Source: Luteimonas fraxinea (GTDB taxonomy: Bacteria > Pseudomonadota > Gammaproteobacteria > Xanthomonadales > Xanthomonadaceae). From it: DNA of 64,000 nucleotides. The notes beneath the pieces were generated by a model. That model was not told the DNA's origin. It saw nothing but the letters and a program-made list of their open reading frames with translations, and made no database searches. The translations under genes were made by a program, and so were the position numbers. Positions 26,639-34,058 of the stretch are shown here, piece by piece. The DNA lies in assembly GCF_021233355.1 (NCBI RefSeq), contig NZ_CP089507.1, forward strand, positions 1,860,001 to 1,924,000, given 5' to 3'. Numbering within the stretch: the first letter of the stretch is position 1; each line of letters begins with the position of its first letter.

Positions 26639-28114
26639 TCAGCGCCGCGCAGCCAATCGCAATCCGCGCGGCGTGAGCACGCGCTCGGCGATCTCGAACA
26701 CGCCCTGCACCGCCAGCGCGAGCAGCGCCGCCGGCACGGCGCCTTCGAGGATCAGGCCGATGTCGTCGAGGCGGATGCCGGTCAGGATCGGCTGGCCGTA
26801 ACCGCCCGCGCCGATCAGTGCGCCGAGCGTCGCGGTGCCGACATTGATCACCGCCGCGGTCTTGATGCCGGCGAGGATCGTGCGCAAGGCGAGCGGCAGC
26901 TCGACGCGCCATAAACGCGTACCGGCCGGCAGGCCGATCGCCGCGGCGGTCTCGCGCAACTCGAGGGGAATGCCGGTCAGTCCCGCATGCGTGTTGCGCA
27001 CGATCGGCAGCAGGCTGTAGAGAAATAGCGCGGCGATTGCCGGGCCGGCGCCGATGCCGAACAGCGGAATCATGAAGACGAACACCGCCAGCGACGGCAG
27101 CGTCTGCAGCACACCGGTCAGCGCGAGCACGGCCTGTCCGAGACGCGGTCGACGCGCGGCGAGAATGCCCAGCGGCAAGGCGACCAGCAGCGCGGCGCCG
27201 AGCGAGATGCCGACCAGCGCGAGATGCTCGCGCGTGCGCTGCCAGATGCGGGCGACGCGGCCGTCGCTCTCGGGCGCTTCCAGCCCCAGCCAGTCGGCCG
27301 CGACGGCAGCTTCCACTTCGCGGTCGAGCTTCACGCGTGCGTTGAGCCGCTGCATCGTTGCCGCATCGATGCGCCCTTCCAGTCTATGCAGTGCGTCGCG
27401 CAACGCCGGCGCGCGTTGCGCCAGATCGCTGCGGTAGAGATAGACCGCCGCGTAGGACGGGAAGTACTGGCGGTCGTCGCGCAACACGACGAGGTCGTGA
27501 TACGGAATCTCGGCGTCGGTGCGGTAGAGATCGGTCGCGTCGATCGCGCCGTTGGCGAGTGCGCGATAGGCCAGGTCGTGATCGAGACCATCGGGCGACT
27601 GCGGCAGCGCATACGCGTCGCGCAGACCGGGCCAGCCGTCGGCCCGCGACATAAACTCGTTGCTCAGCCCGAGCCGCAGCTTGGGATGCGCGCGCAGGTC
27701 CGACAGCGTGCGGATGCCGAGTCCGGCCGCGTGCGCGCGGCGCATGCCCAGCGCGTAGCTGTTGTCGAAGCCGAGCGGTGCGGTCATCGCCAGGCCTTCG
27801 CGCGCGAGCGCCGTCTGCATTGCCGCGACATCGGCGCCCGGCATCTGCAGCAGTTCGTCGGCGAGCGTGCCGGTGTACTCGGCGTAGGCGTCGATGCTGC
27901 CGTCCTGCAGCGCGCGCCACAGGATGCGGGTGCCACCGAGCTGGCGCTGATGCCGCACATCCGCGCCGGCCTCGCGACCGGCCTGGGTCGCGATCTCGCC
28001 GAGCAGTACGCCTTCGGTGAAGTTCTTCGAACCGACGACGACCGGCGCGGCGAACACACCGCCACACACGAACATCAGCAACGCCGCGACGGAGTACCGC
28101 ACGCCCGACCTCAC
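26639..28114 (-). CDS. fused substrate-binding/permease subunit, OpuB/OpuC-like ABC transporter
   Basis: A 491-residue fusion. After a hydrophobic leader (ending GVFAAP) comes an OpuAC-type binding domain (VVGSKNFTEGVLLGEIATQA, IDAYAEYTGTLADELL). From about residue 285 a MetI-like permease domain follows with several membrane helices and the EAA-like loop ETAAAIGLPAGTRLWRVELP. Such fusions import glycine betaine, choline or related osmolytes; the aromatic-cage residues cannot be judged here. It starts with GTG overlapping the ATPase stop by four bases (GTGA), so the pair is translationally coupled. Confidence 0.88.
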   Translation of the reverse strand: MRSGVRYSVAALLMFVCGGVFAAPVVVGSKNFTEGVLLGEIATQAGREAGADVRHQRQLGGTRILWRALQDGSIDAYAEYTGTLADELLQMPGADVAAMQTALAREGLAMTAPLGFDNSYALGMRRAHAAGLGIRTLSDLRAHPKLRLGLSNEFMSRADGWPGLRDAYALPQSPDGLDHDLAYRALANGAIDATDLYRTDAEIPYHDLVVLRDDRQYFPSYAAVYLYRSDLAQRAPALRDALHRLEGRIDAATMQRLNARVKLDREVEAAVAADWLGLEAPESDGRVARIWQRTREHLALVGISLGAALLVALPLGILAARRPRLGQAVLALTGVLQTLPSLAVFVFMIPLFGIGAGPAIAALFLYSLLPIVRNTHAGLTGIPLELRETAAAIGLPAGTRLWRVELPLALRTILAGIKTAAVINVGTATLGALIGAGGYGQPILTGIRLDDIGLILEGAVPAALLALAVQGVFEIAERVLTPRGLRLAARR

Positions 28115-28848
28115 GCGGCGTCCTCGACGCTGCGCTGCGCGGTCATGAAGGCGCGCACGAACGGTTCGGCCGGTGCATCGAGCAACGTCCGCGGCGCGCC
28201 CTGCTGGACGATGCGTCCGTCGCGCAGCAGCACGATGGTGTCGGCGAACCACGCGGCCTCGGCGACATCGTGGGTCACCAGCACCACGGTCTTGCCGAGG
28301 CGCTCGAACAGCGCGCGCATCTCGGCCTGCAGGTCGAACCGGACGATGGGATCGAGCGCGCCCAGTGGCTCGTCGAGCAACAGCACGTCGGGGTCGAGCA
28401 TCAAGGCGCGGATCAGGCCCACGCGCTGCCGCTGACCGCCCGACAGTTCCGCCGGATAGCGTCGCAAGGCATCGTCCGGCAGACGGCACAGGGCGGCGAG
28501 TTCGCTCGCACGCGTGGTGATGCGCGCCGACGACCAGCCCAGGGTGCGTGGCAGCAGACCGACGTTGCCGATCGCATCGAGATGCGGAAACAGCCCGCCT
28601 TCCTGGATCACGTAGCCGATGCGCCGCCGGTGCGCAAGCAGCGCGTCGCGACGCAGCGCCATGCCCTCGAACCGCACTTCGCCGGCATCCGGCCACTCGA
28701 GGCCGATCAGCAGGCGCAGCAGCGTCGACTTGCCGGCCCCACTCGGGCCGATCAGCGCCGTCGTTTCGCCCGGCGCAATGCGCAGATCGATGCCGTCGAG
28801 ACCGACGGTCGCGCCGAAGCGGCGGTGCACCTGGTGGAGTTCGAACAT
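28111..28848 (-). CDS. ABC transporter ATPase, OpuB/OpuC-like
   Basis: A 245-residue ATPase with Walker A GPSGAGKST, Q-loop VIQEGGLFPH, signature LSGGQRQRVG, Walker B VLLLDEP and switch His in VTHDVAEA. The family is that of quaternary-amine (osmoprotectant) importers. There is no C-terminal CBS pair, which OpuAA/ProV proteins have, so regulation by ionic strength through CBS domains is unlikely. It energises the fused permease encoded immediately downstream. Confidence 0.92.
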   Translation of the reverse strand: MFELHQVHRRFGATVGLDGIDLRIAPGETTALIGPSGAGKSTLLRLLIGLEWPDAGEVRFEGMALRRDALLAHRRRIGYVIQEGGLFPHLDAIGNVGLLPRTLGWSSARITTRASELAALCRLPDDALRRYPAELSGGQRQRVGLIRALMLDPDVLLLDEPLGALDPIVRFDLQAEMRALFERLGKTVVLVTHDVAEAAWFADTIVLLRDGRIVQQGAPRTLLDAPAEPFVRAFMTAQRSVEDAA

Positions 28849-28955
28849 GGGCCGACAGTAGCGCAGCCGGTGGCGGCGACGTGTCGCGATCGGACGACTG
28901 TTCGTGGCTTCCGCCCGGACATACGATGCAGGCTTCTCATTGCAAGGACGCAACG

Positions 28956-29561
28956 ATGCAGGACACCCGCCCGGAACCCAATCTCTACGCGCCGCCCGCC
29001 AGCGAGATACGCGCCGAATCACCGGCAGGCGCGCTGCAGGCGCACACGTTCTACGTCGTGTCCATCCCGAAGTTCTGCGTGCTCTACGTCGCCACATTCG
29101 GGGGCTACGGGCTGTACTGGTTCTACATGCACTGGCAGCGCTATCGGCACACCTCTGGCCGCAGCGAAACAATCTGGCCGGTACCTCGCGCAGTGTTCTC
29201 GATCTTCTTCACCCACGCACTGACCGAGCGTGTCGCGCGCGTCCTCGGCCCCGGTCGCCGGGATATCCACTGGTCACCGCGCAGCCTGGCGACAAGCTAC
29301 GTGGTGCTGGCGATCGCCGGCAACATCCTCGATCGGCTGGCCGGCGGCGGGATCGGCTCACCGACGACCGACCTCATGTCGATCGTGGTGCTCGCGCCGG
29401 CCGCATGGGTGCTGGGGGAAATCCAGTCTGCTGCCAATCACGCCTGCAACGATCCGGCCGGCAGTGGCAATGCGCATTTCACGTGGGCGAACTGGATCTG
29501 GATCGCGCTGGGGGCCGCACTCTGGGCGCTGGTGATCATGGGCCTTTTCATGCCCGAATGA
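28956..29561 (+). CDS. membrane protein, paralog of the gene at 25997
   Basis: A 201-residue protein with the same plan as its paralog: polar N-terminus starting MQDTRPEPNLYAPPAS, then VLYVATFGGYGLYWFYMHW, SETIWPVPRAVFSIFFTHAL and three further hydrophobic stretches. An AAGGA ribosome site supports the ATG at 28956; an ATG at 28926 is also in frame. The two copies bracket the ABC transporter, pointing to a local duplication. Function unknown. Confidence 0.75.
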   Translation: MQDTRPEPNLYAPPASEIRAESPAGALQAHTFYVVSIPKFCVLYVATFGGYGLYWFYMHWQRYRHTSGRSETIWPVPRAVFSIFFTHALTERVARVLGPGRRDIHWSPRSLATSYVVLAIAGNILDRLAGGGIGSPTTDLMSIVVLAPAAWVLGEIQSAANHACNDPAGSGNAHFTWANWIWIALGAALWALVIMGLFMPE

Positions 29562-29609
29562 GGTACCGCGCTGGCGTGCTACCGTCGCCCTCCCGCACCG
29601 GAGCCGCCC

Positions 29610-31304
29610 ATGTCCCGTCCCGTTCTGACCGTCGCCTGCGCGGTGTTGCTGGTCGCCTGCGGAGGTCGCGACAGCGACGCGGCGGTGCAGGCGCAGACCG
29701 CGCCGGGTGCGCCGATGCCGCCGGCCGCCGTGGTCGCCAACGAGACGCCCGCCGGACAACGGATCGAGGCCGACGTGCGTGTGCTGGCCGACGATGCGAT
29801 GGCCGGGCGCGAGACCGGAACCCTAGGTTTCGACAGCGCCGCCGAGCACGTCGCGCGTCGCTTCGCCGAGAGTGGTCTGCAGCCGGCCGGTGACGACGGT
29901 GGCTGGTTCCAGCGCGTGCCGCTGGTGCGCGCGGTTGCGGACCCGGCCGCAGCGACGCTCTCGGTGTCGCGCAACGGCCGCACGATCGCACTGCGGCCGA
30001 ACGACCAGTTCCTGCCGATGCCGGATTTCAACGCGGCCGAGGGCGACGTCGCCGCGCCGGCGGTGTTCGTCGGCCAGGCGATCCACGCGCCGGAACTCGG
30101 CCACGACGACTTTGCCGGTGTCGAGCTGCAGGGCCGCATCGCCATCGTGTTCGGCGGCGCGCCGCGTGGCTTCGAGCCGAATCCGCAGGCGCACTACGCC
30201 AGCCTGCACACCAAGATCGAAGCGGTGGTCGCGCGCGGCGCGGTCGGTCTGGTGCTGGTCAATACCGTCGACGATGAAGCCGGCCTGCCGTGGACGCGCA
30301 GCGTCGCGCAGGCGGGACGTCCGGCGATGCGCCTGCGTGATGCCGACGATCGCCCGGTCGATGCGCCGGCGCAGTTGCGCGCGAGCATGCGCGTGGCCGC
30401 GACCGCCGCCGATCTGGTCTTCGCCGACGGCCCGCGTACGGCCGCGCAACTGTTCGAGGCTGCGCGTGCCGGCACGCTCGAACCCTTCGCGCTGCCGGGC
30501 ACGCTGACGCTGCGCACGCGCACCCGTATCGACACGCTCGAATCGCGCAACGTGCTCGGCGTGCTGCCGGGCCGCGACACCACGCGCGCCGGCGAGTCGA
30601 TCGTGCACACCGCGCATCTCGACCACATCGGCACCGGCACGCCGGTCGATGGCGACGCGATCTACAACGGTGCGCTCGACAACGCGCTGGGCGTCGCGAT
30701 CCTGATCGAGGCCGCGCGCACGCTGGCCGAGGACGATACCGCGCCGGCGCGCAGCACGCTGTTCGCTGCGCTCACCGCGGAGGAGCAGGGCCTGCTCGGC
30801 GCCGAATGGCTGGCGCGACATCCGCCGGTGTCGGCCGGCAAACTCGTCGCCAATCTCAATATCGACATGCCGATCCTGACCGCGCCGACGCGCGACATCG
30901 TCGCGATCGGCAGCGAGCATTCCACGCTGTCGGCCGCGGTGACACAGGCCGCTAGCGAAGTGGGGGTCGAGGTCTCGCCCGATCCGTTCCCGGAAGAAGT
31001 CGCGTTCGTGCGCAGCGACCAGTACGCCTTCGTGCGCGCCGGGATTCCCGCGCTGTATCTCGATGCCGGCGTCGCGCCCGCCAACGACAATCAGAAGCCC
31101 AAGATCGCGGCGACCTGGTTCCTGCGCAACTGCTACCACCAGCCCTGTGACCAGGTGGATCTGCCGATCCAATACGGCGACGCCGCGCGCATGGCGCAGG
31201 TCGTGGTCGCGCTGACGCGCATCGTTGGCGATGCCGAAGCCCCGCCGCGCTGGAACGACGGCGACTTCTTCGGTACGCGTTTCGGCGGTCGTCCCGCGCG
31301 TTGA
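29610..31304 (+). CDS. M28 family zinc peptidase, lipoprotein
   Basis: A 564-residue protein with a lipoprotein signal (lipobox LLVAC, Cys17), a PA-type insert (about 130-260) and an M28 catalytic core: H336 and D338 in HLDHIG, D357 in GALDNALG and E391-E392 in TAEEQG are the expected zinc ligands and catalytic Glu. M28 enzymes are aminopeptidases or glutaminyl cyclase-like; exopeptidase activity in the periplasm or at the outer membrane is likely. A paralog with the same catalytic spacing is at 44250. Confidence 0.9.
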   Translation: MSRPVLTVACAVLLVACGGRDSDAAVQAQTAPGAPMPPAAVVANETPAGQRIEADVRVLADDAMAGRETGTLGFDSAAEHVARRFAESGLQPAGDDGGWFQRVPLVRAVADPAAATLSVSRNGRTIALRPNDQFLPMPDFNAAEGDVAAPAVFVGQAIHAPELGHDDFAGVELQGRIAIVFGGAPRGFEPNPQAHYASLHTKIEAVVARGAVGLVLVNTVDDEAGLPWTRSVAQAGRPAMRLRDADDRPVDAPAQLRASMRVAATAADLVFADGPRTAAQLFEAARAGTLEPFALPGTLTLRTRTRIDTLESRNVLGVLPGRDTTRAGESIVHTAHLDHIGTGTPVDGDAIYNGALDNALGVAILIEAARTLAEDDTAPARSTLFAALTAEEQGLLGAEWLARHPPVSAGKLVANLNIDMPILTAPTRDIVAIGSEHSTLSAAVTQAASEVGVEVSPDPFPEEVAFVRSDQYAFVRAGIPALYLDAGVAPANDNQKPKIAATWFLRNCYHQPCDQVDLPIQYGDAARMAQVVVALTRIVGDAEAPPRWNDGDFFGTRFGGRPAR

Positions 31305-31405
31305 TCTGCGGCGAGGCGTGCGCGCGCGAAAGCGCGCGACGCTTCAGCCGCCGACAGGCGAGACGCCGGTATCCTCGGCTGCAATCCAGAACCGGCATCC
31401 ATCGC

Positions 31406-32446
31406 ATGCGTCTCCGCACCCCGTTCCGCCATGCGCGTACCGCGCTGCTCGTCGCCGGCCTGTGCGTGCTCGCGGCCTGTGGTCGTGACGACGTGCGTCC
31501 GACGCCGCCGGTCGCGGTGCAGCCGACGACACCCGCAGCGGTCGCACCGCGCCCGCAACCGGTGCGCATCGGCCTTGCGCTCGGCGGCGGCGCGGCGAAG
31601 GGCTTCGCGCACATCGGCGTGATCAAGATGCTCGAGGCCAACGGCATCAAGGCCGATGTCGTGGCGGGCACCAGCGCAGGCAGCGTTGTCGGCGCGCTGT
31701 ACGCGAGCGGTATGGATCCCTTCCGGATGCAGGAACGCGCCGTCGCGCTCGACGAGTCCAGCATCCGCGACGTGCGTCTGTTCTCCGGCGGTCTGGTGCA
31801 GGGCGTCGCGTTGCAGAACTACGTCAACCAGGAAGTCGGCAACCGCACGCTCGACCGCATGCGCATTCCGTTCGCCGCTGTCGCAACGCGCTTGGAAACC
31901 GGCGACCGCATCGTGTTTGTGCGCGGCAACACCGGCCAGGCGGTGCGCGCGTCGAGCAGCGTGCCCGGCGTATTCGAGCCGGTAAAGATCGGCGACCGGC
32001 ATTACGTCGACGGCGGCGTCGTCAGTCCGGTGCCGGTGGACGCGGCCAAGCAGCTCGGCGCCGATCTCGTGATCGCGGTCGACATCTCCAGCAAGGCCAG
32101 CGGCACGATGCCCGGCAGCATGCTCGGCATCGTCAACCAGTCGATCGCGATCATGGGCCAGAACCTCGGCCGCCAGGAGCTCGCGCGCGCCGACGTGGTG
32201 ATCCGTCCGCAGGTCAACGACATCGGTCCGGCGAGTTTCGAGCAGCGCAACGCGGCGATCCTGCAGGGCGAACGCGCCGCGCTGGCGGCGATGCCGCAGA
32301 TCCGCGCGAAGATCGCCGAACTCGAGCGCGCCCGCGCCGCCGCGCGCACGCCGGTCAAGCCGGTGGAACCGGAACCGGTCGACATCGACTGCGGCGACAG
32401 CTGGGTGCGTCGCCTCAATCCGTTCGCGAAGGAACGCGCCTGCTGA
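31406..32446 (+). CDS. patatin-like phospholipase lipoprotein
   Basis: A 346-residue lipoprotein (lipobox LAAC, Cys25) with a Pro-rich linker and a patatin domain: oxyanion loop GGGAAKG (60-66), nucleophile GTSAGS (Ser90) and the Asp202 of YVDGG forming the Ser/Asp dyad. It resembles the RssA/NTE branch; the expected activity is hydrolysis of phospholipid acyl esters in the envelope. The frame is open upstream to 31301 but only the ATG at 31406 starts a signal peptide. Confidence 0.9.
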   Translation: MRLRTPFRHARTALLVAGLCVLAACGRDDVRPTPPVAVQPTTPAAVAPRPQPVRIGLALGGGAAKGFAHIGVIKMLEANGIKADVVAGTSAGSVVGALYASGMDPFRMQERAVALDESSIRDVRLFSGGLVQGVALQNYVNQEVGNRTLDRMRIPFAAVATRLETGDRIVFVRGNTGQAVRASSSVPGVFEPVKIGDRHYVDGGVVSPVPVDAAKQLGADLVIAVDISSKASGTMPGSMLGIVNQSIAIMGQNLGRQELARADVVIRPQVNDIGPASFEQRNAAILQGERAALAAMPQIRAKIAELERARAAARTPVKPVEPEPVDIDCGDSWVRRLNPFAKERAC

Positions 32447-32541
32447 GTGGGTGGTGGTTGGGGGGTTGGTAGTTAGTGACAATGTATTTCACGTTTGCGC
32501 TCGTTTTTCGCGCGACGAAGTGCGACCGATTGCGCCCTAAG

Positions 32542-32600
32542 AGCCCCTCTCCCTCCGGGAGAGGGGTTGGGGTGCGGGCTGACGCTCGCGGGGTACCTCG
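32542..32600 (+). repeat. hairpin repeat 3' of the patatin gene
   Basis: Contains CCCCTCTCCCTCCGGGAGAGGGG (hairpin at 32544-32566) then GGTTGGGGTG and a second small hairpin. It is the reverse orientation of the copy at 32760-32848. The rest of 32447-32850 has no gene. Confidence 0.7.
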
Positions 32601-32759
32601 CTGCTGCAATGTTGCCGGCGTTTTGCCGAAGCGTGCCTGGTGACGATTGGTGGAGCTTGGATGCGTCAGGATCGAAGTTGGCGTCGCGGTGGCACAGCGA
32701 CTTCCTGATCGCGTTGCAGTAATCAAGCAACATCGGAGGCAGGCATTTTCGCGAGGGGC

Positions 32760-32848
32760 CTACCCTCACCCCACCATTTGCTTCGCAAATGGTCCCCCCT
32801 CTCCCAACGGGAAGGGACGTCGGTGTCATCCGCTGCGCGGATGACGCT
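32760..32848 (-). repeat. three-hairpin repeat 3' of the LigE-type gene
   Basis: Three consecutive stems: ACCATTTGC-TTC-GCAAATGGT (32773-32793), CTCTCCC-AAC-GGGAAGGG (imperfect) and GTCATCCGC-TGC-GCGGATGAC (32825-32845). It ends 2 bases from the stop codon of the minus-strand ligase gene. The copy at 33967-34055 has paired base changes in the stems. Confidence 0.75.
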
Positions 32849-32850
32849 TT

Positions 32851-33726
32851 TCAGGGGGGCATGTCGTCGCGGATGCGCAGGAAGCGCGTGAAGCGCGGCA
32901 GACCGGTCGACGTCAGTCCGTTGTAGCGATACGTGACCCAGCTGCCGAGGGGCGGTGGATCGGCGCGTTGCGCATCGGTGAAGCCGGTGCCGATACGGAA
33001 CTGGCGGCCGTCGTGATGTTCGACGACGAGCGCGCCGAGCATGCCGGTGTACTTGCCTTTACCGGGCGCATGCGCGAGCACGCGGGCTTCGGCATCGTCG
33101 TGCGGCTTGAGTTTCAGCAACGCGTTGCTGCGGCCGACGCCGTAGCGCGCATCGGCGTGGTGCAGCATCAGGCCTTCGCCGCCGGCTGCGACGACCTGCG
33201 CCAGACGTGCATCGAGTGCCGCGCGCGATGCGACGCGGTTCTGTTCGACCATGCGCAGCTGCGGATGTGCGGTCTGCGCGACCAGCGTCCGCATCGCCGC
33301 GACACGTTCGGCAAACGGTCCCGGATGTGCGGGCAGATCGAACACCATGAAGCGCACCGCCTCCCACGCCGCGGGATCGGGCCGCGTGCTGCGTGCGATG
33401 CCGCTGACGACGTCGAACCGGTTGCGCGCGATCCACAGCTCGCCGTCCATCGGTGTGTCCGGCCAGCCCTGCACGAAGCCCGGCGGCGTCGCGATGCGAT
33501 GGCCGCCCCGCGTCCACAGCGCACGCCCATCCCAGCGGGCGCGCACGCCATCGAGTTTCTCGCTGACGAAGTAGGCCGGCACGTCGATCGGCGTGGTGCC
33601 GAGATCGCGCGCAAGCATCAGCGCCGGCGGCGTCGGGGTGTTGGCCTGCAGCGGCGTCGAGAGCGCGCACAGCAGCAGGAGCAGCAGTGCGACGGATGGA
33701 CTTCGGGGTGCGTGGCGGAGCGGCAT
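32851..33726 (-). CDS. periplasmic ATP-dependent DNA ligase, LigE type
   Basis: A 291-residue protein: signal peptide (residues 1-29, SVALLLLLLC core, ending LQANT), then a minimal ATP-dependent ligase: adenylation motif VSEKLDGVRARW (Lys57), MDGELW, GGEGLMLHH and LLKLKPHDD, followed by a small OB domain ending DDMPP. Lig E enzymes are exported and are found in proteobacteria, several of them naturally transformable, where a role in handling extracellular or incoming DNA has been proposed. The frame is open upstream to 33855; the ATG at 33726 starts the signal peptide. Confidence 0.9.
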   Translation of the reverse strand: MPLRHAPRSPSVALLLLLLCALSTPLQANTPTPPALMLARDLGTTPIDVPAYFVSEKLDGVRARWDGRALWTRGGHRIATPPGFVQGWPDTPMDGELWIARNRFDVVSGIARSTRPDPAAWEAVRFMVFDLPAHPGPFAERVAAMRTLVAQTAHPQLRMVEQNRVASRAALDARLAQVVAAGGEGLMLHHADARYGVGRSNALLKLKPHDDAEARVLAHAPGKGKYTGMLGALVVEHHDGRQFRIGTGFTDAQRADPPPLGSWVTYRYNGLTSTGLPRFTRFLRIRDDMPP

Positions 33727-33863
33727 CGGCGGACTCCGGTGGATTCGGGCAGCCAGAGTGCGATGCGCTCGCGAGGCGGCGGGATCGCCTCGGCAAGTAA
33801 AACACCGTCGGCGATGCCCGCAGTCCAGCGTGGGATTCCGGGCGTGAGACGCCATCGCTGCGT

Positions 33864-33897
33864 TCGTAGGATGGGTAGAGCGCAGCGAAACCCATCG
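33864..33897 (+). repeat. GTAGGATGGGTAGAGCGCAG repeat
   Basis: The unit continues CGAAACCCATC and contains the inverted pair GATGGGT/ACCCATC. Other copies are at 43131-43163 (direct), 43252-43283 (inverted) and, partial, at 50284-50312. It lies in the 332-base gap between the ligase start and the phosphomannomutase end, which holds no gene. Confidence 0.75.
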
Positions 33898-33966
33898 TTT
33901 GTGTTCGACGGATGTGAAGCGTCGAAGCGCTTTGTAGCGTGATGGATCTGCTCCGCGAGGGGACCG

Positions 33967-34055
33967 CCCTCACCCCACCATCTGCTTCGCAGATGGTCCC
34001 CCCCTCTCCCGGTGGGAGAGGGACGTAGGTGTCTTCCGCCTGCGGCGGACGACGA
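33967..34055 (-). repeat. three-hairpin repeat 3' of the phosphomannomutase gene
   Basis: Stems ACCATCTGC-TTC-GCAGATGGT, CCTCTCCC-GGT-GGGAGAGG and GTCTTCCGCC-TGC-GGCGGACGAC (one mismatch). It ends 3 bases from the stop codon of the minus-strand gene. Same orientation as the copy at 32760-32848. Confidence 0.75.
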
Positions 34056-34058
34056 CTT

